Source of the DNA: Actinomycetes bacterium
GTDB taxonomy: Bacteria; Actinomycetota; Acidimicrobiia; Acidimicrobiales; RAAP-2
Assembly: GCA_021795095.1 (NCBI GenBank)
Contig: JAJYPU010000010.1
Coordinates: forward strand, 1 to 30,098
Reading direction: 5' to 3'
DNA: 30,098 nucleotides
Position 1 is the stretch's first letter. Every line of letters starts with the position of its first letter. Below, in pieces: positions 5,735-14,126 of this stretch. The position numbers were made by a program, and so were the translations under genes. The notes beneath the pieces were generated by a model. It saw nothing but the letters and a program-made list of their open reading frames with translations, was not told the DNA's origin and searched no databases.

Positions 5735-6364
5735 GTGGCAAAACAAAGTCGGTCGATTCCCGTCATGAAGGCGGTGATCGACGAAGTCGTTTCTCGTCTA
5801 TGGAATGGAGACGAGTCACTGATACGGATACCGGAAATCTGCGACGCGACTGGTGTGAATTACGGCTCTGTGTATCACCACTTTGGATCTCGCGAAGGCG
5901 TGATTGATGCGGCGTATAACCAGTTGTTCAGGGATTTGGTGCAGCGCGACATCGATGAATTGTCGAACGTGAGTCGGCAGTCGGCGGACATTGACGAGTT
6001 CCTGATCCGCATCCAGCCATTGATCGGGCTGTTGTCGGCCGGCGAGGACCGTCGGCGGAGCCGAGCAATGCGGGCGCGCATCGTAGCGGCGGCGCTCACG
6101 AGGCCGGAGCTCGCCGCGTTGATCGGGGCCACCGAGTCACGGCTCACCACTGAGTTGTGTGACGTGATGTCGATGGGACAAGACCGCGGATTCGTTCGCA
6201 AGGATGTATCGGCGTGGTCCCTCGCCGTGCTGATCCAGGCGGTGGTGTTTGGGCGCGTCCTCGATGACATCACGACGTCGCCCGTCGAGCAGGAGGATTG
6301 GGACTTCACCATGAACACGCTCTTCCGGTCGGCGATGCTGAATGGCGACGCGCAGGATTCGTAA
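5735..6364 (+). CDS. TetR-family transcriptional regulator
   Basis: The product has 209 residues and is a one-component repressor type with an N-terminal DNA-binding helix-turn-helix and a C-terminal ligand and dimer domain. The HTH is visible as IPEICDATGVNYGSVYHHFG (about 32-51), followed by SREGVIDAAY, a classic TetR arrangement. The start is GTG 5735. The ATG two bases earlier is in a dead frame, and the next in-frame ATG (5765) would still leave the HTH intact. The gene is divergent from the exporter/FMN reductase pair, its most likely target, and it probably represses itself too. The inducer is unknown. Confidence 0.93.
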   Translation: MAKQSRSIPVMKAVIDEVVSRLWNGDESLIRIPEICDATGVNYGSVYHHFGSREGVIDAAYNQLFRDLVQRDIDELSNVSRQSADIDEFLIRIQPLIGLLSAGEDRRRSRAMRARIVAAALTRPELAALIGATESRLTTELCDVMSMGQDRGFVRKDVSAWSLAVLIQAVVFGRVLDDITTSPVEQEDWDFTMNTLFRSAMLNGDAQDS

Positions 6365-6383
6365 CGCGTGCCAGACTTACGTT

Positions 6384-6740
6384 GTGTCGATCACTCGTGT
6401 CGTGACTGCGCTCGCAGTGGCCATCGGACTCGGGTGGACGGTCGTGCGTGCGACGGCCACGTCGGAGTCGGCGCCCAGTGCCGCGTCGTGCTCAGCGGCG
6501 GCGCTGAGCGCCCCGGTGTCGCATCTGGCGTCCACGGGTGGGGTCAACGCCTACGGCTGTGAAGGGTCTTGGGCGTACCTGTGGGCGACGATCACGGTGG
6601 GACCGAACCGAATCGGCGTGACCGAGTTGATGCGCTTTGACCCCTCGACAAACGCGTGGCACTTCGCATCGCGCGCTCGGTACTGTCACCCCGGCGTGCT
6701 GCCCGCCGTCGTCTATCGGCGAGCCTGCTTCTCGAACTGA
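6384..6740 (+). CDS. Small exported protein of unknown function
   Basis: I do not recognise this family. From GTG 6384 it has 118 residues. An ATG at 6342 would add 14 residues but overlaps the regulator gene by 23 bases. The N-terminus has a signal-peptide pattern: a short positive start, the hydrophobic VVTALAVAIGLGWTVV, then a small-residue region before APSAASCSA. The mature part contains several cysteines that could form disulfides outside the membrane (SCSA, YGCEGSW, ARYCHPG, RRACFSN). No clear lipobox is present. It follows the TetR gene closely and could be co-transcribed with it. The lack of a ribosome-binding site leaves the start uncertain. Confidence 0.55.
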   Translation: MSITRVVTALAVAIGLGWTVVRATATSESAPSAASCSAAALSAPVSHLASTGGVNAYGCEGSWAYLWATITVGPNRIGVTELMRFDPSTNAWHFASRARYCHPGVLPAVVYRRACFSN

Positions 6741-6781
6741 CGTCCACGGGCGCCAGGGCCAATCACCTACGCTACGTACTC

Positions 6782-8080
6782 GTGCGTCATCGCGGACTCG
6801 GCTCGTTGGCGTGGGCGTCGACCCAGGACCTCTTCGATCAGCGCACGGCCTTCGGTCGGTTGGCACTGGTGCACGTGGCGATGATGGCGGGTGACACGTT
6901 CGTGACCGTCTCATTGGCCGGATCACTCTTCTTCTCGGTCTCACCGACCGAGGCCAAAGGCAAGGTGCTCGCGTACTTGCTCATCACGATCGCCCCCTTC
7001 GCAGTGGTCTCGCCACTGCTCGGGCCACTGATCGACCGCTCGCCGAACGGGCGCCGACTACTGGTGGCGCTGTCGGCCGGTGCTCGCGCGATCCTCTGTT
7101 GGACGATGAGCCAGCATTTGAACTCGTTGTGGCTCTACCCCGAAGCATTTCTGGTCTTGATCTCCTCGAAGCTCTACGTGGTCACCCGCGGGACGCTCGT
7201 GCCCGAGATGGCTCGTACCGACCAGTTCAGCGAGCACCGCTCATCGGTCGGCAACGCCGGGTGGCCGACGGACGCTGGCGGGGAGGTCGCCGGCTTCGCC
7301 GGCTTCAACGCGCAGTTGACGTTGCTCGGGACCATCGCGGGGCTGATCGCGGGCGTCGTTGCCGCGGGACTCTTGAAGGGGATAGGTGCCCCGTCGGTGC
7401 TCGTCGCGGCCTCAATCGTCTACGTGGGGGCGACCGTGGTGAGTACGAGGCTCCAGCGGCCCGCTCGCGTCGTGCGCGACGAGTTCACCCAGATGACTCA
7501 AGCCGAGCGGGACCGCCACGCGCTTAACCCACTCGGTGACGTGGAGGTCTCCTGGGGACTTGGCGCCGCCGCGTTGATGCGTTTCACCATCGGGTTCGCC
7601 ACGTTCCTACTCGCCTTTGGCTTACGTCGGGCGCACGCGGGACTGGGGTGGTTCGCGTTCGCGCTCGCCATGAGCGCGGTCGGCGCGCTCGTGGGCTTGG
7701 GTTTGGTCACCCGTGCGCGCAACGCCGTGCGCGAATCGACCCTGCTCGCGAGTGCACTGCTCGCGACCGCGCTGGGCGCGGCGGTCGCGAGTAACTATCC
7801 CTCCTTCGTTGGCCAGGCGATCGTGGCGGGCTGGTTCGGCCTCTGCGCCGCGGTCGCCCAGCCGAGTTTCGATGCCATCACCCAGCGCCACGTCCCACCC
7901 GGTGCCCAGGGGCGCACCTTCGCGCGCTTCGCGGTGCGTCAGCAGTTGGCCTGGGTGATCGGAGCCGTGATCCCAGTGGGGATTTCGCTCGCCTTCGAAT
8001 CGGGCGACCGGTTCCTCGCCGTCATCACCGCCGTGGGGGCCATCCTCTACGGCGTGGGGCGTCGGTACGCCAGCCGCTGA
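6782..8080 (+). CDS. MFS-like multi-spanning membrane protein
   Basis: The product has about 432 residues from GTG 6782. Longer frames start inside the preceding gene. It is strongly hydrophobic, with roughly ten to twelve membrane segments, for example LAYLLITIAPFAVVSPLLG, LTLLGTIAGLIAGVVAAGLL, GWFAFALAMSAVGALVGLGL and AIVAGWFGLCAAVAQPSF. The loop GPLIDRSPNGRRLLV after the second or third helix matches the major-facilitator motif A region (G-x-x-x-D-R-x-G-R-R). The substrate cannot be inferred. It lies 41 bases after the small exported protein gene and 29 bases before the NADH dehydrogenase gene, all on the same strand. Confidence 0.8.
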   Translation: MRHRGLGSLAWASTQDLFDQRTAFGRLALVHVAMMAGDTFVTVSLAGSLFFSVSPTEAKGKVLAYLLITIAPFAVVSPLLGPLIDRSPNGRRLLVALSAGARAILCWTMSQHLNSLWLYPEAFLVLISSKLYVVTRGTLVPEMARTDQFSEHRSSVGNAGWPTDAGGEVAGFAGFNAQLTLLGTIAGLIAGVVAAGLLKGIGAPSVLVAASIVYVGATVVSTRLQRPARVVRDEFTQMTQAERDRHALNPLGDVEVSWGLGAAALMRFTIGFATFLLAFGLRRAHAGLGWFAFALAMSAVGALVGLGLVTRARNAVRESTLLASALLATALGAAVASNYPSFVGQAIVAGWFGLCAAVAQPSFDAITQRHVPPGAQGRTFARFAVRQQLAWVIGAVIPVGISLAFESGDRFLAVITAVGAILYGVGRRYASR

Positions 8081-8109
8081 CGCGACTCGCTGATGTGCTG
8101 TACTAGGCC

Positions 8110-9404
8110 ATGGCACAACCTGAAGCAATGGCCGACGAGGTGGCCGATGCGGCACCCCACGTCGTCGTCGTCGGTGGCGGATTCGCGGGGATCGCCGTCG
8201 GACGGGGGCTCGCGAATTCGTCCGTTCGCGTCACGATCATCGACAAGCACAATTTCCACACGTTCCTGCCTCTGCTCTACCAGGTCGCCACGGCGGGACT
8301 CGAGCCCGCGGATGTGGCGTACCCGATCCGCACGATCTTTGGTGGCGCACCCAACATCCGCTTCCGACACGGGCGTGTGCGCCAGGTCGATCACGCGGCC
8401 AACGCCGTGGTACTCGATGACGGTTCTCGACTGGACTACGACCACCTGGTCATCGCCACCGGTGCGACGGCGGCCTACTTCGGGATTCCCGGCGCCTCGC
8501 AGTACGCGATGCCGCTCTACTCGCTCGCCGACGCTCGCCGTCTTCGCAACCGGTTGCTGCTCGCGCTCGAGGACGCTGACGTGCGGGCCGAACGCGAATC
8601 CGTGTCGCTCACGTTCGTCGTGGTCGGCGGTGGACCGACAGGCGTCGAGACGGCCGGGGCGCTCGCGGAGTTGATCGCCATCGCGTTGCGTCGCGACGGG
8701 TTGCGGCTCGACGCGAAACGTGTTCGCGTGGTGTTGGTCGACCTCGCCGATCGACTGCTCACCGCGTTCCCCGAGTCCGCGAGCCGCTACGCCGCTCGGG
8801 AGCTGGCCGAACTCGGCGTCGAGGTCCAGTTCGGCCGTTCGGTCGTCGCCGTCGAGGTGGGGCGATTCGGTTCGCCGACGGCGAGCGGCTCGAGACCGCG
8901 GCGGTCATCTGGGCCGCCGGGGTCACCGCGAGCGGGACGCTCGTCCACGGACTGACGGTGGCGGCCGGACCCGGTGGACGAGCGGGCGTGGGCGCCGACC
9001 TGCGCTGCACGACGAGTGAGAACGTCTGGGCGGTCGGTGACGCGGCCGCCATACCGAGCACCGATGGGTCGTTCTGTCCGCAGTTGGCGCCCGTCGCCAT
9101 CCAGTCGGGGCGCCACTGCGCCACCCAGATCCTGCGGGTCACACGGGGCGAGCCGACGACGGCGTTCGTCTATCGCAATAAGGGCATCATGGCGACCATC
9201 GGCCGACGGGCCGCGGTTGCGAAGTTACCCCGAGGCGGCGTGATCCGTGGGACGCTCGGTTGGCTGGCGTGGCTCGGCCTGCACCTGTTCTATCTGGTTG
9301 GTTTCAGGAACCGGCTCCGTGTGTTGATCAACTGGACGTGGCGATACTTCGACTGGCCATCGGGCCCCCGGCTCATCGTCGCCGACGCCGAGACCGCCGA
9401 GTGA
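8110..9404 (+). pseudogene. ndh: Type II NADH dehydrogenase (NDH-2), one frameshift
   Basis: NDH-2 is a single-subunit, peripheral membrane FAD enzyme. It passes electrons from NADH to the quinone pool without pumping protons. Joined across one shift it has about 431 residues. The FAD loop VVVVGGGFAGIAV is near 18-30, LPLLYQVATAGLEP near 56-69, ATGAT near 117-121, the NADH loop VVVGGGPTGVETAGAL near 173-188 and AVGDAA after the shift. A C-terminal amphipathic membrane anchor (LAWLGLHLFYLVGFRNRL) follows. The frame breaks at the G4 run 8859-8862. Adding one G gives VEVGAIRFADGE and continues to the normal end. The gene may be intact in the real organism. Its stop is one base away from the stop of convergent pckG. 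Confidence 0.88.
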
Positions 9405-9405
9405 G

Positions 9406-11196
9406 CTAGCCCAGCCGCTCCTCGAGGTCGTCGACCTGTTCGAGCAATGCGGCGGGCAGCCGGTCGCCGAACTGGGCGAAGTGCTGGCGGATCAGCGGGA
9501 CTTCGTTACGCCACTCGTCGTGGTTGACGGCGAACAGTAGCGAGAGGTCGGCCTCGGGCAAGTTGAGCCCGTCGACGTTGAGCGCGCCCGGTGCCGGTAC
9601 ATAGCCAATGGGTGTCTCGACGGCTTGGCCCCGTCCGGCGCTTCGCTCGAACACCCACTCGAGCACACGACTGTTCTCGCCGTAGCCGGGCCACAGCCAG
9701 TGCCCGTCGTCGGCCTTGCGGAACCAGTTGACGTAGAAGATCTTGGGCAGTGACGACTCGTCGAACCGGTCGGCGAACGTGAGCCAGTGCGCGAAGTAGT
9801 CGGCCATGTTGTACCCGCAGAACGGGAGCATCGCGAAGGGGTCGCGGCGCAGGTTCCCGACGGCCCCGGCGGCGGCGGCCGTCGTCTCGGAGGCCATGAT
9901 GGAACCGAGGAACACGCCGTGAGCCCAGTCGCGAGATTCGAAGACGAGCGGCACGACGCTGGCGCGACGTCCACCGAAGAGAATCGCGTCAATCGGCACA
10001 CCCGCGGGATCCTGCCACTCGGGGGCGATGGCGGGGTCCTGGTCGGCCGGAGCCGTGAATCGTGAGTTGGGGTGCGCGGCGGGCGTGCCCGACTCGGGTG
10101 TCCACGACTGGCCGCGCCAGTCGGTGAGGTGCGCGGGCGGTTCGCTCATCCCTTCCCACCAAACGTCGCCGTCGTCGGTCAAGGCGGTGTTGGTGAAGAT
10201 GGTGTTCGCCTCGACGGAGTACATCGCGTTGGGGTTGGTCTCGTAGTTGGTGCCCGGCGCCACGCCAAAGAATCCCGCCTCGGGGTTGATCGCGTAGAGG
10301 CGCCCGTCGGGCCCCGGCTTCATCCAGCAGATGTCGTCGCCGATGGTCTCGACCTTCCAGCCCGGCAGGGTCGGGACCAGCATGGCCAGGTTCGTCTTGC
10401 CACAAGCGCTCGGGAAGGCACCGGTCACGTAGCGGGTCTCACCGGCCGGATTCGTCAGCTTCAAGATCAGCATGTGTTCGGCGAGCCAGCCGTCGTCACG
10501 CGCCATGACCGATGCGATGCGTAGAGCGAAGCACTTCTTTCCGAGCAGTGCGTTGCCGCCGTAGCCCGAGCCGTACGAGATGATCTCGCGGGTGTCGGGG
10601 AACTGGACGATGTACTTGTTGTCCGCGTCACAGGGCCACGGGACGTCGGCCTGCCCGTCGGCGAGTGGCATGCCGACCGAATGCAGGCACGGCACGAATG
10701 TGCCGTTGTCGCCGAGCACCTCGAGTGCGCCCGCGCCCATGCGGGTCATGATGCGCATCGAGACCGCAACGTAGGCCGAGTCGGTGATCTCGATGCCGAT
10801 GTGGGCGATCTTTGAGCCGAGCGGTCCCATCGAGAAGGGAACGACGTACATCGTGCGCCCGCGCATCGAGCCGGCGAACAGTCCGTCGAGCGTCGCGTGC
10901 ATCTCATCGGGGTCGCGCCAGTTGTTGGTCGGGCCGGCGTCGGACTCGAGTCGCGAGCAGATGAAGGTCCGATCCTCGACGCGCGCCACGTCACCGGGGT
11001 CGGAGGTGGCGTAGTAACTGTGGGGCCGCTTGGCGTCAGAGAGCTTCGTGAACGTGCCGTTGTCTACGAGCAACTGACACAGTGCGTCGTATTCCTCGGC
11101 TGATCCGTCGCACCAGTGGATACGATCGGGTGTGGTGAGTGCGGCAACCTTTTCAACCCAGTCGATGAGTTGCTGGTTGCGGGTGGGGTACGACAC
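9406..11196 (-). CDS. pckG: Phosphoenolpyruvate carboxykinase, GTP-dependent
   Basis: This enzyme converts oxaloacetate plus GTP to phosphoenolpyruvate, GDP and CO2, the entry step of gluconeogenesis, in the cytoplasm. The product has 596 residues, the usual size of the GTP class (about 600). The GTP class is shown by [13 protein letters not shown] (near 260-272, with the reactive Cys in the P-loop), [40 protein letters not shown] and [19 protein letters not shown]. The substrate loop RIMTRMG and [20 protein letters not shown] are also present. I chose GTG 11196, because GGAGGG lies about 8 bases upstream and similarity begins at [10 protein letters not shown] longer frame to 11415 adds 73 basic residues that run over the thiL gene and is rejected. 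It is divergent from thiL across 50 bases and convergent with ndh. Confidence 0.97.
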   Translation of the reverse strand: MSYPTRNQQLIDWVEKVAALTTPDRIHWCDGSAEEYDALCQLLVDNGTFTKLSDAKRPHSYYATSDPGDVARVEDRTFICSRLESDAGPTNNWRDPDEMHATLDGLFAGSMRGRTMYVVPFSMGPLGSKIAHIGIEITDSAYVAVSMRIMTRMGAGALEVLGDNGTFVPCLHSVGMPLADGQADVPWPCDADNKYIVQFPDTREIISYGSGYGGNALLGKKCFALRIASVMARDDGWLAEHMLILKLTNPAGETRYVTGAFPSACGKTNLAMLVPTLPGWKVETIGDDICWMKPGPDGRLYAINPEAGFFGVAPGTNYETNPNAMYSVEANTIFTNTALTDDGDVWWEGMSEPPAHLTDWRGQSWTPESGTPAAHPNSRFTAPADQDPAIAPEWQDPAGVPIDAILFGGRRASVVPLVFESRDWAHGVFLGSIMASETTAAAAGAVGNLRRDPFAMLPFCGYNMADYFAHWLTFADRFDESSLPKIFYVNWFRKADDGHWLWPGYGENSRVLEWVFERSAGRGQAVETPIGYVPAPGALNVDGLNLPEADLSLLFAVNHDEWRNEVPLIRQHFAQFGDRLPAALLEQVDDLEERLG

Positions 11197-11246
11197 GTGA
11201 GGCCCTCCGTTGTCTCTCCGTTGCCACTCGACAACGTCTCGGCGTC

Positions 11247-12203
11247 GTGAACGCGACTGACGGCCCACCCGGTGTCCCCCAAGGGGGACCCGTACGGCGC
11301 GAAGACGACATAGTGGAGCGTATCGCTGCGATAGTGGGTCGACGTAACATCCCCGCCGGCGAGGTCCACGTCGGTGACGACGCGGCTGTCCTGGCGCCCT
11401 TCGTCGGTCAGACACTGGTGAGCACGGACACCGCCGTGTGGGGCATCCATCTCGACGCGGCGCTCTTTCCGCTCGAGGACCTCGGCTTTAAGGCGGTCGC
11501 GGCCGCGGTCTCGGATCTCGCGGCGATGGGCGCTCGCGCCCGGGCAATCGTGGTCGCGGTCACTGCGCCGCCGGGAACCGATCTCGAGGAGTTGCACCGC
11601 GGCATCGCCGATGCTGCTAGTGCGACCGATTGTCCCATTGTGGGCGGGGATCTGAGCCTGGGTCGAGACGTAGCCGTCGCGGTGACGGTGCTCGGTGAGT
11701 GTCCTGGGAAGGGCGCCGTCTTGCGCCGAGGGGCCCGAGTGGGGGACACAATCCTGGTCACGGGACCTCTCGGCCGCTCCGCGGCCGGCCTGCGACTACG
11801 TCGAGCGGGGGCCGGACTCGACCATCCGCTGGTCATCGCGCATCGCCGCCCCTGGCCGCGGCTGGCCGAGGGTTTGGCCGCGCGCGGGGCGGGCGTGCAC
11901 GCGATGATGGACCTGAGCGACGGGCTCGCGCTCGATCTGCACCGGTTGTGCGACGCGAGTGGCGTCGGTTTCGCCCTGGACGACGTACCCGTCGCCGACG
12001 GCGCGAGCGCCGATGAGGCGCTGAGCGGCGGTGAGGACTACGAACTGCTGATCGTGACGGACGATCCGGCGAGGCTGGCGTTGGTCCTGCACGGACGGGG
12101 GCTTCGCCCGCCACTCGCGATCGGACGGATCGTCACCAATCGCACGACGCGAACGTTACGGGGCGAGCACCTCGAGCGACGAGGCTGGCAGCACAGCCTT
12201 TGA
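11247..12203 (+). CDS. thiL: Thiamine-monophosphate kinase
   Basis: ThiL phosphorylates thiamine monophosphate with ATP to thiamine diphosphate, the last step of cofactor synthesis. The product has 318 residues, normal for the family. Landmarks are EDDIVERI near the N-terminus, the metal-binding VGDDAAVL (about 42-49) and [21 protein letters not shown], the metal-binding [20 protein letters not shown] and SGGEDYELL follow. The start GTG 11247 is provisional. It gives a 15-residue lead before the conserved part, there is no convincing ribosome-binding site, and a later start near 11312 is possible. No other thi gene is near. Its TGA directly abuts the stop of convergent rpmB. Confidence 0.95.
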   Translation: MNATDGPPGVPQGGPVRREDDIVERIAAIVGRRNIPAGEVHVGDDAAVLAPFVGQTLVSTDTAVWGIHLDAALFPLEDLGFKAVAAAVSDLAAMGARARAIVVAVTAPPGTDLEELHRGIADAASATDCPIVGGDLSLGRDVAVAVTVLGECPGKGAVLRRGARVGDTILVTGPLGRSAAGLRLRRAGAGLDHPLVIAHRRPWPRLAEGLAARGAGVHAMMDLSDGLALDLHRLCDASGVGFALDDVPVADGASADEALSGGEDYELLIVTDDPARLALVLHGRGLRPPLAIGRIVTNRTTRTLRGEHLERRGWQHSL

Positions 12204-12413
12204 TCAGGCGTTCGTGACGCGACGGACCGGCTTGGTGACCTTGCCGGCGCGTAGGCAACCGGTGCACACGTTGAGGCGCTTGGGCGTTCCACCCACCAGG
12301 GCGCGCACGCGCTGGATGTTTGGGTTCCAGCGCCGCTTGGTGCGACGGTGCGAGTGGGAAACGTTCATGCCAAATGACGGCTTCTTGCCGCAAATCTCGC
12401 AGACTGACGCCAT
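12204..12413 (-). CDS. rpmB: Ribosomal protein bL28, zinc-ribbon form
   Basis: This component of the large ribosomal subunit has 69 residues and begins [20 protein letters not shown], typical of L28. CEIC (5-8) and CTGC near residue 50 form the zinc-ribbon (C+) version. Actinobacteria often keep a second, cysteine-free copy that Zur switches on at low zinc, and none is visible here. ATG 12413 is preferred over ATG 12422, because AAGGAG lies 10 bases before the former but touches the latter. The stop (TCA on the plus strand at 12204-12206) joins the thiL stop without a gap. The gene is divergent from the DAK2 gene, 78 bases away, an arrangement common in actinobacteria. Confidence 0.97.
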   Translation of the reverse strand: MASVCEICGKKPSFGMNVSHSHRRTKRRWNPNIQRVRALVGGTPKRLNVCTGCLRAGKVTKPVRRVTNA

Positions 12414-12477
12414 GGTGAACATTCTCCTTACGCAATCGCGGCGCCCGTGGCCGCGAGTGAAAACCGAAGAGCCATTG

Positions 12478-12483
12478 TAGCAT
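12478..12483 (+). promoter_or_regulatory. Candidate -10 box of the DAK2 gene (leaderless)
   Basis: TAGCAT, preceded by TG, ends 8 bases before ATG 12492, and no Shine-Dalgarno sequence lies between. A start point 7-9 bases downstream would coincide with the ATG. No clear -35 box is seen. Confidence 0.4.
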
Positions 12484-12491
12484 CGCTAGCG

Positions 12492-14126
12492 ATGACCTCC
12501 CGTACGAAACTGTCGGCGCAAGATCTGCGCGCCGCGATTACCACCTTCGCGGGACTGCTGCGTTCCCACAAGGACGTCATCAACCGCCTGAACGTGTTTC
12601 CGGTCCCCGACGGCGATACCGGGACCAATATGGCACTGACCGTGGAGTCGGTGGTGGACGCCTTCGGGCCCCTCGCCGACGACGCCTCCATGGACGAGGT
12701 GTGCACCGCCATCGCGCACGGGTCGCTCATGGGGGCGCGTGGCAACTCGGGGGTCATCCTGTCCCAGTTGCTGCGCGGCCTGGTCGAGAAGTTCAAGTCC
12801 GTGGCCGTGATCACACCCGCGTTGCTCGCCGAGTCGCTGAGTCACGCCGACGTGTTGGCGCGCCAGGCCGTCGTGCGCCCCGTGGAGGGCACGATCCTGT
12901 CCGTGGCGCGAGCGGCGGCCCAGGGGGCCAACGCCGCCACCACGTCACTGTCCAAGGTCGTTCGCGGCGCGCGGGACCGGGCGCGCGAGGCCCTGGCGCA
13001 CACGCCCGAGCAGCTACCGGTGTTGAAACAGGCCGGCGTCGTCGACTCCGGCGGCACCGGACTGCTGCTCTTCTTTGACGCGCTGTGCCACGTCGTGAGC
13101 AATGACGCGTTGCCGGTGCCGCCGTCGGTCGACTCGCTCGACGTCCACGACGTCGCCGTCACGAACTCGACGTCCGTCGCGAGCGGGTCACCGCGCTACG
13201 AGGTCATGTACCTCCTCGCGGCCGAGGACGATCGGATGCACGCCTTTCGTGACGTGTGGTCGGGTCTCGGTGACTCCATCGTGATCGTGGGCGGCGACGG
13301 GCTCTACAACTGCCACATCCACACCGACGAGATCGGTCCGGCGATTGAGGCTGCCCTCGACGCGGGCCGACCGCGTGAGATTCGCGTGACGGACCTCGCC
13401 GAACAGGTCCTCGAGGAGCGCTGGGTGCGCGACGCAGCCACCGCCGCGATCGAAGCCGATGGCCCGGCACCCGCGACCGCCGTGGTCGCCGTGGTCGCGG
13501 GCGAGGGTGTCGGGCGGATCTTCCGCTCGCTCGGCGTGCGGGTCCTTGTCAGCGGGGGCCAGTCAATGAACCCCTCTACGGCCGACCTCGTCGAGGCGGT
13601 CCGGGTCGCGGGCTCGGACCAGGTGGTGGTGCTGCCCAACAACTCCAACATCGTGCCCGTGGCGAGTCAGGTCGATGCGCTCGTTGACGCGTCGGTCTCG
13701 GTCGTGCCCACGACGTCGATCGTCGGGGGATTCGCCGCACTGCTCGCCTACGATCCGAACGCCGACGGTGCGACCAACGTGCGTGCGATGACTGACGCCG
13801 CCGAGCACGTCAGGGCCGGCGAAATCACCCGCGCCGTGCGAAACGCCACGACCGACGCCGGTGAGGTCCACGAAGGCGACTGGATCGGCGTCGACGCCGA
13901 CTCGGTCCGTTCGATCGCTGAGTCGGTCGAGGCCGCGAGCATCGCGCTCTTGGACTCGATGATCACCGGGGACCACGAACTGCTGACGATCATCGAAGGT
14001 GAGGGATCGAGCGCGGCGGTGACTCGTCAGATCACCGAGTTCGTGGGCGAGACCCACCCGTCGGTGGGCGTCGAGGTCCACCACGGCGGTCAACCTTTCT
14101 ACCCCTACTTCTTCGGCCTCGAGTGA
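12492..14126 (+). CDS. DAK2 (DhaL-like) domain protein, FakA/YloV type kinase
   Basis: The product has 544 residues. Proteins of this build (Staphylococcus FakA, Bacillus YloV) phosphorylate fatty acids held by FakB/DegV partners. The N-terminal DhaL domain shows NVFPVPDGDTGTNMALT (about 34-50), whose Asp residues bind Mg-ATP, and HGSLMGARGNSGVILSQLLRG (about 75-95) follows. RPVEGTILSVARAA and the Gly-rich VVDSGGTGLLLFFDAL complete the domain. The C-terminal half includes YEVMYLL, VIVGGDGLYNCHIHTD, a DegV-like VVLPNNSNIVPVASQV and a final HHGGQPFYPYFFGLE. ATG 12492 is used. An upstream ATG (12447) lies in the rpmB promoter region. It overlaps recG by 4 bases, a pairing conserved in actinobacteria. 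Actual fatty-acid kinase activity is inferred; no FakB gene is in the window. Confidence 0.9.
   Translation: MTSRTKLSAQDLRAAITTFAGLLRSHKDVINRLNVFPVPDGDTGTNMALTVESVVDAFGPLADDASMDEVCTAIAHGSLMGARGNSGVILSQLLRGLVEKFKSVAVITPALLAESLSHADVLARQAVVRPVEGTILSVARAAAQGANAATTSLSKVVRGARDRAREALAHTPEQLPVLKQAGVVDSGGTGLLLFFDALCHVVSNDALPVPPSVDSLDVHDVAVTNSTSVASGSPRYEVMYLLAAEDDRMHAFRDVWSGLGDSIVIVGGDGLYNCHIHTDEIGPAIEAALDAGRPREIRVTDLAEQVLEERWVRDAATAAIEADGPAPATAVVAVVAGEGVGRIFRSLGVRVLVSGGQSMNPSTADLVEAVRVAGSDQVVVLPNNSNIVPVASQVDALVDASVSVVPTTSIVGGFAALLAYDPNADGATNVRAMTDAAEHVRAGEITRAVRNATTDAGEVHEGDWIGVDADSVRSIAESVEAASIALLDSMITGDHELLTIIEGEGSSAAVTRQITEFVGETHPSVGVEVHHGGQPFYPYFFGLE

Noticed and set aside
11197..11415. 73-residue extension of PEP carboxykinase
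   Set aside because: It is basic low-complexity sequence overlapping thiL on the other strand. GTG 11196 has GGAGGG and matches the family start.
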